Source: Halomicroarcula saliterrae (GTDB taxonomy: Archaea; Halobacteriota; Halobacteria; Halobacteriales; Haloarculaceae). From it: a DNA stretch of 64,000 nucleotides. The first letter of the stretch is position 1. Each line of letters starts with the position of its first letter. Made by a program: the position numbers and the translations under genes. Below the pieces are notes generated by a model, which had not been told where the DNA came from, made no database searches, and saw nothing but the letters and a program-made list of their open reading frames with translations. This document shows, in pieces, positions 54,267 to 62,274 of the stretch. The stretch lies in contig NZ_JAMQON010000008.1 in NCBI RefSeq assembly GCF_031624395.1, positions 62,001-126,000 on the forward strand. Reading direction: 5' to 3'.

Positions 54267-55505
54267 CTAACTGTGCAACACAGTAGGCGAATATTCGCCG
54301 TTCACGGTCATCATCCCGCTGTTCAAGCGCACGCCTACGGGTGCGCCTCCACGTCCAGACTTTTGCTGGTCGCGGAGATACCTCAAACCGATATTCTTCG
54401 CCGCGTTGTAATCTGCGTGAACATCGTAACCGCACTTTAGACACCCGAACTCGTCCTGCCCGTTGTTGTGCGGACGATTATCCTCGTGTGTAAACCCACA
54501 CTTCGAGCAACGCTGACTCGTGTACGCCGGATTAATCTGTGTCACCACAAGCCCTTCCGACTCGGCTTTGTACGTGATATACTCGTAGAGCCGGTGGAAC
54601 GCCCACTTGTGAACCGCCTTCGCGTGAGGCAGGCGTTCACGGATGCCTTTGAGTTGCTCGAACACGATGTGCGTACAATCGTTTTCGAGAGCTTCCGCTA
54701 CGAGTTCATTCGAAATTGTGTGGAGCATCTGCTCGAAGCGTCCAGTCTGTTTACGACCGACTCGTTGGACGTTCTCGTGTGCCCATCGAGTGCCGGTCTG
54801 TTGCAGGTCGCCCCGTCGCTTCTCGTATTCGCGGTGCCAGTGGTTGAGTTCGCCACCGCTCCAGAACTGGCCGGTTGAGGTGATTGCGATGTTTGTGATG
54901 CCGAGGTCAACACCAAGGACGGAGACGTGCTTGGCATCGCCTGTGTCGGCCTCATCGTTCTCCACGGCGGGCTTTGTCCGCACGTGAAGGTAGAAACAGT
55001 CCTCAACATTGTCGTAGTGGAGCGTGGCTCCCTTCATCTCGTAGTCATCGTTGAACAGGTACGCCGAGTGTGGCGTATCTCGCTGTTCGTCCGGTAGAAC
55101 GAACTCTGCGGTGACTCTCCCGTCGATGGTGGCGAGTGTTGCGTGGTCGTCGTTGATGGTGAGGGTTCTCGAATCATAGCTAGCGAACCGTGACGTAAAG
55201 TGTGGTTTCGAGGCCTTCTTGCCCTCTTTCCAGCGTTCAACGACGCCTTTGACGGCTTCTGCGGCTCGATTTCGTGCGGCTTGCACGAGGTTGGCCGGAA
55301 GTGGCGAGTCGTCTCGAACGTCGTAGTAGGTGAGGTCGTGGAGTGTCTGTTTACTGGTGGTTTTCCAGTCTGGTTCCCACGCGACGTCTACGACGTAGTT
55401 GGCGGCGTCGAGGAAGTGGTCAGTTGTCTGGTGGAGGAGGTCAGCGGCACGCCCGTCCACGTCGAGTTTGACGGGAACGGTTCGGGTGCGTGAGTCTTCC
55501 ACCAT
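54267..55505 (-). CDS. tnpB: TnpB RNA-guided nuclease of IS605-type element
   Basis: A 412-residue TnpB with a complete RuvC-like site: Asp in [12 protein letters not shown], Glu in IVFEQLKGI and Asp in [11 protein letters not shown]. The zinc ribbon has CSKCGF and CLKCGY. TnpB proteins use a guide RNA from the element's right end to cut DNA. All catalytic residues appear intact, so it is probably functional. It is the only gene of the element. Confidence 0.95.
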   Translation of the reverse strand: MVEDSRTRTVPVKLDVDGRAADLLHQTTDHFLDAANYVVDVAWEPDWKTTSKQTLHDLTYYDVRDDSPLPANLVQAARNRAAEAVKGVVERWKEGKKASKPHFTSRFASYDSRTLTINDDHATLATIDGRVTAEFVLPDEQRDTPHSAYLFNDDYEMKGATLHYDNVEDCFYLHVRTKPAVENDEADTGDAKHVSVLGVDLGITNIAITSTGQFWSGGELNHWHREYEKRRGDLQQTGTRWAHENVQRVGRKQTGRFEQMLHTISNELVAEALENDCTHIVFEQLKGIRERLPHAKAVHKWAFHRLYEYITYKAESEGLVVTQINPAYTSQRCSKCGFTHEDNRPHNNGQDEFGCLKCGYDVHADYNAAKNIGLRYLRDQQKSGRGGAPVGVRLNSGMMTVNGEYSPTVLHS

Positions 55506-55605
55506 CTGTACTTCATATGTAGGAGTATGTGTTTATAATATTCGGATTGGCGTGGGGAATCAGCCTGTCATCGAGCGTGGTTTGTGTCCGTGTTGTCGGC
55601 TTCCT

Positions 55606-55625
55606 CCCGCGCCTAAAGTCGCGGG
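55606..55625. repeat. Left-end hairpin of the TnpB element
   Basis: CCCGCG-CCTAAAGT-CGCGGG: a 6-base inverted repeat with an 8-base loop, 13 bases inside the left end, as usual for IS605-group elements of haloarchaea. Confidence 0.75.
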
Positions 55626-56105
55626 TTTCCGCCTTGCGGTCATTATGATACACCCCTCACGGTCTTTGAGATACGGGATCGCCGCCCGCGAGCCGTACAT
55701 AACCCCCGTGAGATTGACCTGAATAACCGTATCCCACTCTTCGAGCGACACTTCTTCGATGGACCCTACTTGGCCAATCCCAGCGTTGTTTACGATTACG
55801 TCAAGCTGTCCGTATTCGTCAACCGTACTGTTGACGAGGGTCTCTACCTGCTCATACTCCGTGACGTCACATTGGTGGAATTCACAGCCGAGTTCTTCGG
55901 CAGTCTCTCGGCCGGTTTCTTCCGTGCGACCTGCGATAACGACTTCGGCTCCGTAATCAATGTACTTCGAAGCAATTGCTTTGCCGATCCCGGTTGCACC
56001 ACCAGTGATGATCGCAACTTTATCTTTGAGCATATCAGGTACTTCGCATAGACGCCACAAAATAGTTTGAGGCGTCATAGAGAGTATCCATATTCGAGAT
56101 CCCAA

Positions 56106-57689
56106 TTATCGGCGCTGTTGCCTTGATGAATGAATGAATAAAATGATGAAGCCGAGCGCGACGACGATCCCAACAGTAGCAGAGATCTGACTTACGGGTA
56201 ATGCGAGGCCACTCGCTACAAATGTTCCTGCTGCGAGGATGGCGTACCCGATCGAACGAGTCTGGCGTCGTTGGTTCTGTACGATCTCTTGAGGTATCGC
56301 TGTACGTTCCTGTTCTCGTGCGTCCAGTTCACGATCCAATTTCGTGGGTAGCCGGAGGAGGGCCCAGAGGGAGGTTTCGATGTCGGACCGAGCTTCGGCA
56401 AGTTTCATCCGGGCTGCTCGCTGGAGGAAGCCGTGTTCGCGGAGGAACGCCTGCGCAGCTGCGAGGATATCGAACTCGGGATCGAGCTGTCTGAGAACGC
56501 CTTCACCGATCGATCCCACCCGAATGACTAACATCACGTCTGGCGGGATACGAAACGGAAACTCTCGGAGCATTCCGACGACCACGTCGATTATCTGCTG
56601 CCAGTTCACGTCACCACCCCCTTCGAGGTCATCGATAACTAACTCGAGAACGTGACCGACGGCGGCCCTGTCGGCGTCGGGATCGAGTGCACCAAGGGCG
56701 ACAAGTTCGTCGATGATGGATTCGACATCCCGATTGACAGCGGCCAGATAGAGGTTAATCACGCTCGCTTGCATCGCCGGCGTGAACCGACCGCTCATCC
56801 CGAAGTCGTAGAATACGATGCGGCCGTCGTTGTCGACGGCGATATTACCAGGATGAGGATCGCCGTGGTACACACCGTGGTCGAGTCCCATCGTGAAGTA
56901 GGCATTCGCCACTCGTCGAGCGACGTTCTCCGGATCGTAGCCCTTCGCTTCGAGTTCCTCGAGGTCAGTAACCTTCATTCCCTCGGCGTACTCCATAGTG
57001 AGGACACGTTCGGAGCAGACGTCACGAAACACGCGTGGGATCGTAACGGTCTCATTCTCGTCGGCAGCGAAATTTTCACAAATCTCCTCCATCATCTGAG
57101 CTTCCCGCTCGAAGTCCAGTTCCTCCAGAATGATGCGCTCAAAGTCGTCCGCCATGTTCCGGAGTGAGAAACTGAACCGATCAGGTGCGAGAAACAGTGC
57201 AAGGGGAACGAGGCGACGAATAATGCGCAGATCGGTCTCGATGAGGTCCTTGATTCCGGGTCGTCTCACTTTCACGACCACCTGTTCTCCCTGATAGGTC
57301 GCCCGATAGACCTGTGCTAGCGATCCGCCGGCGATGGGTTCGGGATCGAAGTCGTCGTACGAGTGATACCCGATGTCTTCGGCGAGAGCCGGAATCATCT
57401 CGCGATACGGACCCGCCGGGATCGCATCTTGGAGCACTGCGAACTCCTCCGCGTACACTTGCGGAACGAGATCTGGGCGCGTCGAGAGAACTTGGCCGAT
57501 CTTTACGAACGTCGGCCCAAGGTTGAGCATCGCCTCCCGTAGACGGCGGGCACGCTGCTCGTGCTGGTCCCGTGGCACAGTGCGTGACCCACCGACGATC
57601 AGAAACCGATGCCGGTCACGGAGAAAGCGTAGGATGAACGGGGTGAACGTCCCGAGAATACGAATTAGACGGAGAAGAAATCGAAACAT
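56106..57689 (-). CDS. AarF/UbiB (ABC1) family kinase-like protein
   Basis: A 527-residue protein with the ABC1 kinase marks: LNLGPTFVKIGQVLSTRPDL (KxGQ motif), GGSLAQVYRA in place of a Gly-rich loop, VVVKVRRPG with the Lys, HGVYHGDPHPGNI (catalytic loop) and FYDFGMSGR (metal-binding DFG). Two C-terminal helices (about 480-520) anchor it in the membrane. The family supports isoprenoid quinone or lipid metabolism. It reads away from the SDR pseudogene with a 72-base gap. Confidence 0.9.
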   Translation of the reverse strand: MFRFLLRLIRILGTFTPFILRFLRDRHRFLIVGGSRTVPRDQHEQRARRLREAMLNLGPTFVKIGQVLSTRPDLVPQVYAEEFAVLQDAIPAGPYREMIPALAEDIGYHSYDDFDPEPIAGGSLAQVYRATYQGEQVVVKVRRPGIKDLIETDLRIIRRLVPLALFLAPDRFSFSLRNMADDFERIILEELDFEREAQMMEEICENFAADENETVTIPRVFRDVCSERVLTMEYAEGMKVTDLEELEAKGYDPENVARRVANAYFTMGLDHGVYHGDPHPGNIAVDNDGRIVFYDFGMSGRFTPAMQASVINLYLAAVNRDVESIIDELVALGALDPDADRAAVGHVLELVIDDLEGGGDVNWQQIIDVVVGMLREFPFRIPPDVMLVIRVGSIGEGVLRQLDPEFDILAAAQAFLREHGFLQRAARMKLAEARSDIETSLWALLRLPTKLDRELDAREQERTAIPQEIVQNQRRQTRSIGYAILAAGTFVASGLALPVSQISATVGIVVALGFIILFIHSSRQQRR

Positions 57690-57784
57690 TGCCTTAGCAC
57701 AGAGTTCTTCCGACGGCCCTTAATACGTGCCCGTCAACCTACTTCGAAATACCCAATCGGCTTGGAGACGGATCTGTGAACAGA

Positions 57785-57928
57785 ATGCCGAGGGATCCCG
57801 TCTGTGGTATGCAACTTAGAGTTGACGAAGCGGTAGCTTCAGTCCGGCACGACGAGGTGACGTACTATCTCTGTAGCGAAGAATGTCGACAGCGCTTCGA
57901 GAAACAACCCGCGGTATACACCGAGTAG
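57785..57928 (+). CDS. Free YHS metal-binding protein (47 residues)
   Basis: A very short gene from ATG 57785 that encodes a complete YHS domain: RDPVCGMQLR, then VTYYLCSEECRQRFEK. YHS domains bind Cu or other metals through these cysteines. It is intact and could be a metal carrier. It starts a run of YHS relics between the AarF gene and the hydrolase. Confidence 0.75.
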   Translation: MPRDPVCGMQLRVDEAVASVRHDEVTYYLCSEECRQRFEKQPAVYTE

Positions 57929-57992
57929 GGAGCCTACGCACAGTAGCAATTGGCCGACTGACGTTTATGGAAGGGCGAGGCGTACTGCCGGT

Positions 57993-58123
57993 ATGCCAGT
58001 TGACCCGGTCTGCGGTATATGGAAGCCAGCGACTCAAGCGAAATCACCACCGAGTTCGAGGGGACGACGTTCTACTTCTGTTCGTCCGACTGTCGTGATT
58101 TCTTCGAAGAGCACCCGAAGTGA
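57993..58123 (+). pseudogene. YHS-domain gene broken by a 2-base insertion
   Basis: The frame begins MPVDPVCGI and then goes out of register. Removing two bases from the repeated TATAT near 58016-58020 restores CGMEASDSSEITTEFEG followed by FYFCSSDCRDFFEEHPK and a stop at 58121-58123, a 42-residue YHS protein. A start at ATG 58019 would keep only the second half of the domain. Confidence 0.75.
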
Positions 58124-58168
58124 TTCGTCGACGAGCCACGACCCCACCTCTGTGATGCGAGTGGCGTA

Positions 58169-58315
58169 ATGGTACCGCGCTTGCACTATGGCCGCGCCGT
58201 CGGTGAGTTCAACCTGACGGTCGCCGACCCGGAATTGCTGAGCGTCGGTCTCGAGGACGATACCGACCTTCAGTTCGATCTCGAACGGGCGATTAAAGCT
58301 GCAGAACGATCGTGA
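58169..58315 (+). CDS. Short open frame, unknown, probably a gene remnant
   Basis: The 48-residue frame from ATG 58169 has haloarchaeal composition (GEFNLTVADPELLSVGLEDD) and the same frame is open back to 58124. It has no motif I recognise. It ends 4 bases before the convergent hydrolase gene. It could be the remains of a longer gene. Confidence 0.35.
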   Translation: MVPRLHYGRAVGEFNLTVADPELLSVGLEDDTDLQFDLERAIKAAERS

Positions 58316-58319
58316 TTCC

Positions 58320-59252
58320 TTAGCGAACTTCGGATACTTCGCTACCGTTTTCGTCGACCGATTCTCGAACCGTCATTTCCAAATCCCGGTCCTTTCGAAC
58401 CGTCTTGATGAGTGCTTCAAGCAGACTGTTATACGCATTCGGGCGCTCTATCATAGCGACGTGACCGGTACGCTGTAGCCTGCAGAAAACGCTCTCGGGA
58501 ATCCGCCTCGCGGTTCCGCGTGCCACCTCGATGGGAACAATACCGTCGGCTGGTCCGTGGATGACGAGCGTTGGGGCATCGACTCGCTCAATATCGGGGC
58601 GACCGTCGTACCCCCAGAAGGCCTCGGTGACAGTCGTCCACGCTGAGCGACGGTGAGGAAGTGGGTTCGATTGCAGGAAGTCTTCGACAACGGCACGTGA
58701 CGTTCCTTCGTGGAAGCCTACGCTGTAGGCTAACTGCCGTATGAGCGCGTCATTCGCGGGAATCTTGTAGAGTTGGAGTGCGAGAAACAGTCGTAAGAGC
58801 GGTTTCTCCCACGTGGGTGTTAGGTCGTGGTCACCCCCAGCATGTAAAATGAGCCCGGCCGTTGGGTTGCGCTTCGCGTACTCGATTGTGAGGGCGGTAC
58901 CATAACTGTGGCCGTGGACGATAGGGCACTCGATGTCGAGTTCATCGAGGATATTCGCGAGATCGGAAACATGTCCCGAAAGGGTCTGCTCTTGGCGTGT
59001 GGTCGATTGTCCGTTACCGGCGAGCGCGTACGTGACTAGTTTGTGACTCCCTTTAAAAGCGTCAAGCTGTGGGTACGGGTTCCAAAGTGACCCGAGACCA
59101 CCGTGGACAAATACGATTGCTGGGTCTGGACCAGGAAGATGCAGTGTCTCCAGTGTGACTGATTCTGACACCTGAATGGGTGTCGATTCTGGGAGCAACT
59201 CTCGAACATCGTCGAACTTGACGTATCCCAGAGGGAAGTCAGATGAAGACAT
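58320..59252 (-). CDS. Alpha/beta hydrolase
   Basis: A 310-residue hydrolase with oxyanion strand FVHGGLGSLW, nucleophile elbow GHSYGTA (Ser), Asp in HGPADGIVP and His in GHVAMIERP, a complete triad. A lid-like helical region lies between about 150 and 215. It is cytosolic. The substrate is unknown. Its start adjoins the DUF7521 fragment. Confidence 0.85.
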   Translation of the reverse strand: MSSSDFPLGYVKFDDVRELLPESTPIQVSESVTLETLHLPGPDPAIVFVHGGLGSLWNPYPQLDAFKGSHKLVTYALAGNGQSTTRQEQTLSGHVSDLANILDELDIECPIVHGHSYGTALTIEYAKRNPTAGLILHAGGDHDLTPTWEKPLLRLFLALQLYKIPANDALIRQLAYSVGFHEGTSRAVVEDFLQSNPLPHRRSAWTTVTEAFWGYDGRPDIERVDAPTLVIHGPADGIVPIEVARGTARRIPESVFCRLQRTGHVAMIERPNAYNSLLEALIKTVRKDRDLEMTVRESVDENGSEVSEVR

Positions 59253-59279
59253 ACTAAAACACTTTGCCGAGTGGGATAT

Positions 59280-59360
59280 TCAGGGATTCGGCGCATAGAG
59301 CGCATACAGGATGGAAAGCATCCCCGCTGCCGCGACTAGTGCAGCCACGAGACAGGCCTC
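59280..59360 (-). pseudogene. C-terminal scrap of a DUF7521 gene
   Basis: On the minus strand the last 26 codons read AAGMLSILYALYAPNP at the end, the same ending as the intact gene at 61614-61889. The upstream part is replaced by a YHS-permease scrap on the opposite strand at about 59358. A recombination scar. Confidence 0.75.
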
Positions 59361-59543
59361 GGCGCGCCCGGTCCGTACCGCGACCCCGTCTGTGGCATGC
59401 GGACTGACGACAGCAAGCCATCGGCGACGCACGACGGCGAGACGTACTACTTCTGCTCGCAGACCTGCAAGGAGACCTTCGGGGAGAACTCGGACGAAAA
59501 CGCCACCGGGCATCCGATGGTGATGGAGGGGCACGACCACTGA
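59358..59543 (+). pseudogene. C-terminal scrap of a YHS permease
   Basis: The frame reads LGAPGPYRDPVCGMRTDDS, YYFCSQTCKETF and a tail ending MEGHDH, closely matching the C-terminus of the permease at 23861 (LGAPGQYRDPVCGMRTDDS). The rest of the permease is absent and no start codon precedes it. It abuts the DUF7521 scrap on the other strand. Confidence 0.8.
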
Positions 59544-59696
59544 CGGACAGCTCGTTGATGGTTCACAGTATCGAGTGAGTCCGTCCGTCGTGCTTGGACA
59601 CATCCGCTGACGCGGCCATACTGAACCCGCTACCGTGACTCTTGAGCGGAGAGAATTGGAAGTCAATTTATGATACCGCCTTCGAATTCCGACTGA

Positions 59697-60146
59697 ATGT
59701 ACGACCGAATTCTCCTGTCGACCGATGGAACTGTCGCGTCTGAAGATGCTGAAACGCACGCGATCGAGCTCGCAGCCGCTCACAACGCGGTCCTTCACGT
59801 GCTCTACGTCGTTGACGAGGATGTCGTGACTGCCTACAGCGGGGACGAGTACGTCGACGAGGCCGAAGGTCCCGAACACGGGCTCGAAGAACACGGCGAG
59901 GAGACGCTTTCGGAACTCCGACGTCGAGCCGCAGAGACCGATGTCGATGTCGAGACGACGATGCAACATGGCCGCCCCGCTGAGACCATCGTGAATCACG
60001 CAGACGACTGTGACGCCGATCTCCTCGTGCTCGGTACCAAACGCCGGCCGGACGAATATCGGGCGTTACTCGGAAGTGTCACCAACCGTGTTCTCCGATT
60101 GACGACTCGTCCGGCAACCGTCGTGAAAACCGAAGTCATCGAGTAG
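59697..60146 (+). CDS. Universal stress protein, single domain
   Basis: A 149-residue USP beginning MYDRILLSTDGTVASEDA and with a variant ATP loop (LGTKRRPDEYRALLGSVTNRV), in place of the common GxxGxxR. It belongs to the module of SHOCT, DoxX, HTH and DUF7521 genes that parallels 25.6-29.1 kb. Confidence 0.85.
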   Translation: MYDRILLSTDGTVASEDAETHAIELAAAHNAVLHVLYVVDEDVVTAYSGDEYVDEAEGPEHGLEEHGEETLSELRRRAAETDVDVETTMQHGRPAETIVNHADDCDADLLVLGTKRRPDEYRALLGSVTNRVLRLTTRPATVVKTEVIE

Positions 60147-60160
60147 GGAACGACCGGCCG

Positions 60161-60556
60161 CTACCGTCCATCATCTGGTCTGAGACGGGCGCGACGGCGG
60201 TCGAACTCCTCGTCGCCGATCTCGCCACGGGCGTACCGCTCTTGGAGGACGGCGAGTGCGCTATCCTCGGCGGGGCCGTTCGATTGCGACCGCGTCCCCA
60301 GCCAGTAGATGAAACCGAGGGGGACGGCGACGAGGAGTGCCATCCACAGGAGACCGAACAGCATCATCCCCCAGCCCCAGCTACCCCATCCGGCCATGTG
60401 GCCGTCGTTCCACATGCCGTCGTGCCAGCCCCACATCATTGCATCTGGGACAGTCGCGTGTGTTAGCGCCATTCCGGCGACGACGGCCAGAGCCAGCGCT
60501 CCGACGACGATGAGTCCCAGAGAACGAATTCCGCGTGCTTGAATTGGATTTTGCAT
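60161..60556 (-). CDS. SHOCT-domain membrane protein
   Basis: A 131-residue protein with two helices (about 12-32 and 60-85), an outer loop rich in Met, Trp, His (MMWGWHDGMWNDGHMAG) and a C-terminal SHOCT motif (LAVLQERYARGEIGDEEFD). It is 28 bases after DoxX in the same direction, probably one operon. Confidence 0.8.
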   Translation of the reverse strand: MQNPIQARGIRSLGLIVVGALALAVVAGMALTHATVPDAMMWGWHDGMWNDGHMAGWGSWGWGMMLFGLLWMALLVAVPLGFIYWLGTRSQSNGPAEDSALAVLQERYARGEIGDEEFDRRRARLRPDDGR

Positions 60557-60584
60557 TATTGTACTCCCAAAGGTCTCGGCGTGG

Positions 60585-61145
60585 TTAGCCGAGGATGTAT
60601 TCGAGGGCGGGGTAGCGCTCGACGAGCGTCTCGCCGCCGACGTCGTAGTTCTCGATGTACTGGTCGAGGCCCAGGATGCGGCCCGCGGCGAACGCGGCGA
60701 CCGCGAGGAACACGAGCATGTATGCGAAGTCCCCGTTGATGAACCCGTGACCCATGTCCCAGTTCCCGAAGTAGAACATGAGCATCATGAGCGCGCCGAA
60801 GAACGCCGCGAGGCGGACGAACGCACCAACGAGCAGCCCAAGACCGATTAACAACTCGCCCCACGGGACGGCGACGTTGGCGAACTCGACGAACCACGGC
60901 GTCGACCCCATCCACGCGAACAGGCCCGCAAGCGGGTTGCCGTTCGTCGCGGCAACGTTCGACAGGTAGCCGCCGGCCGCGAACTCGCCGGTGATCTTGG
61001 TGAACCCGGAGTACGCGAACGCGTAGCCCATCATGAGACGGAGCGCGAGCACGAACCACGCGCTGAGGCTGTGGACTTTCCCGCCGACGGTCAGGCCGCC
61101 GACTTTGCTCTCGAGCTGGTTCATGCCGGAGTCGAGTGGGGACAT
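60585..61145 (-). CDS. DoxX-family membrane protein
   Basis: A 186-residue, four-helix DoxX protein (start 61145, or ATG 61124). It contains LHSLSAWF-like VHSLSAWFVLALRLMMG, GELLIGLGLLVGAFVRLAAF and the intact ending YIENYDVGGETLVERYPALE, which shows the frame lost in the copy at 35994. It leads the DoxX-SHOCT operon and diverges from a HTH gene. Confidence 0.9.
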   Translation of the reverse strand: MSPLDSGMNQLESKVGGLTVGGKVHSLSAWFVLALRLMMGYAFAYSGFTKITGEFAAGGYLSNVAATNGNPLAGLFAWMGSTPWFVEFANVAVPWGELLIGLGLLVGAFVRLAAFFGALMMLMFYFGNWDMGHGFINGDFAYMLVFLAVAAFAAGRILGLDQYIENYDVGGETLVERYPALEYILG

Positions 61146-61202
61146 AATTATTGCACCTTCAACTATCAGTAGGCGGGTAGAGACGATATAATAGCGAGCT
61201 GG

Positions 61203-61219
61203 CGTGCTGAGTCAGAAAA
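61203..61219. promoter_or_regulatory. Diverged copy of the TTTGCTG..CAGCAAA repeat
   Basis: CGTGCTGAGTCAGAAAA matches the minus-strand form of 29119-29135 at 13 of 17 bases, in the same position relative to a paralogous HTH gene (just upstream of the TATA box). Supports an operator role. Confidence 0.5.
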
Positions 61220-61227
61220 CCGGGGGG

Positions 61228-61235
61228 CTATATTA
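61228..61235 (+). promoter_or_regulatory. TATA box of the second HTH-DUF7521 operon
   Basis: CTATATTA lies 25-32 bases before the GTG start at 61260, giving a leaderless transcript like its paralogue. Confidence 0.5.
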
Positions 61236-61259
61236 CCCTCCTGTGGAGATTAGAGGAGT

Positions 61260-61610
61260 GTGACTGAGGAGGCCGACCCGTCGGAGGTCTTCGCGACACT
61301 CGACGACGAGTACGCCCGCGACATCCTCGTGGCGACGAAGACCGACCGACTCTCCGCGAAGGAACTCAGCGAGGAATGCGACATGTCACGCCCGACCGTC
61401 TCGCGGCGTGTCACCCGCCTCGTTGAACAGGGCCTCCTCGAGGAGTACACGCATGTCGACCCCGGCGGACGGCACTACAGCGAGTACGAAGCGCGACTCG
61501 AGCGTGTCGAAGTCCTCCTGCAGGCGGAGGGCTTCGACGTGCAGATCGACGTCCGGCCGGACCCCGCCGACCGGATTACGTCAATCTTCGAGGAAATGCG
61601 GGGAGACTGA
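61260..61610 (+). CDS. Winged-helix regulator paired with DUF7521
   Basis: A 116-residue protein from GTG 61260, closely related to 28728-29078: LDDEYARDILVATKTDRLSAK, ELSEECDMSRPTVSRRVTRL and HVDPGGRHYSEYEARLERVE. It is followed by DUF7521 after 3 bases. It diverges from DoxX-SHOCT, with an operator-like repeat in between. It probably regulates both directions. Confidence 0.85.
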   Translation: MTEEADPSEVFATLDDEYARDILVATKTDRLSAKELSEECDMSRPTVSRRVTRLVEQGLLEEYTHVDPGGRHYSEYEARLERVEVLLQAEGFDVQIDVRPDPADRITSIFEEMRGD

Positions 61611-61613
61611 CTC

Positions 61614-61889
61614 ATGGAACACACGTTATTCGTCATCGGCAAGCTGTTCACGACCGTATTGGCCCTCGTCATCGCCTATCAGGCCTATCGCGGATACCAG
61701 CGCCATCGCACGCAGTTGCTTCTGTACGTCGCCGCCGGCTTCGCGCTGGTCGGGCTGGGCGGCCTTCTCGAAGGTGTTCTCTTCGAACTCCTCCAAGTGT
61801 CGATCTTCGAAGCAGGATTCGTCGCAGCACTCGTCACCGCCGCCGGGATGCTATCGATCCTCTACGCCCTGTATGCCCCGAACCCCTGA
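61614..61889 (+). CDS. DUF7521-like small membrane protein
   Basis: A 91-residue, three-helix protein sharing LVIAYQAYRGY, GGLLEGVLFE and the end AGMLSILYALYAPNP with its relatives. It is the partner gene of the winged-helix regulator. Immediately after its stop begins a CopB fragment. Confidence 0.8.
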   Translation: MEHTLFVIGKLFTTVLALVIAYQAYRGYQRHRTQLLLYVAAGFALVGLGGLLEGVLFELLQVSIFEAGFVAALVTAAGMLSILYALYAPNP

Positions 61890-61920
61890 AGATTCGGGGC
61901 GTTCATTCGAGAAGCGGCCC

Positions 61921-62274
61921 GTCGACGGAAACGAGGTGTACGTCGGCGGGCCGAACCTGTTGACCCAGCTCGATAGCGAGATCCCCGACCATCTCCAGCG
62001 CTTCGCTGAAGAGGCTGGCCAGAACGCCCAGACTGTGGTGTATCTCGTTCGTGACGGCGAGCTGATCGCTGCTTTCGCGATGGCCGACGTGATCCGCGAG
62101 GAGAGTTTCCGCGTCGTCGACGCACTCCACGATCTGGGCATCGAGGTGGCGATGCTGACCGGCGACTCCCAGGACGTCGCCAATGCTGTCGCCGACGAAC
62201 TGGGCATCGACACGGTGTTCGCGGAGGTCCTCCCCGAAGACAAGGACGAGAAAGTCCAGGAACTCCAGGACCAG
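61921..62274 (+). pseudogene. Internal fragment of a CopB-type ATPase
   Basis: The frame reads [38 protein letters not shown] and FAEVLPEDKDEKVQELQ, parallel to about residues 547-665 of the CopB at 48150. Both ends are cut: the left by a junction with the DUF7521 gene and the right by the insertion sequence near 62275. It lacks the phosphorylation site and membrane helices, so it is inactive. Confidence 0.9.

Larger units (their letters stand above)
54218..55638 (-). mobile_element. IS200/IS605-group element carrying only tnpB
   Basis: The 1421-base element is defined exactly (within 2 bases) by the split SDR gene. It has one gene, tnpB, and no tnpA, so it would need a Y1 transposase in trans. 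Both ends have hairpins: 54226-54245 and 55606-55625. No target duplication is evident, as expected for this family. The left flank reads ATAATGAC and the right end GCTTAC on the tnpB strand. Confidence 0.9.
53878..56033 (-). pseudogene. Short-chain dehydrogenase gene split by a TnpB element
   Basis: The N-terminal part (56033-55639) starts MLKDKVAIITGGATGIGKAI with the cofactor motif and NNAG; the C-terminal part (54217-53878) holds the active-site YSAAK, RVNSICPGFVETPM and PVDGGW. Joining them across the element restores an uninterrupted frame of 245 codons, reading CIIMT-NVASIYG at the join. The gene is therefore an intact SDR interrupted by insertion; neither part would be active alone. 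The substrate is unknown. Confidence 0.9.
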
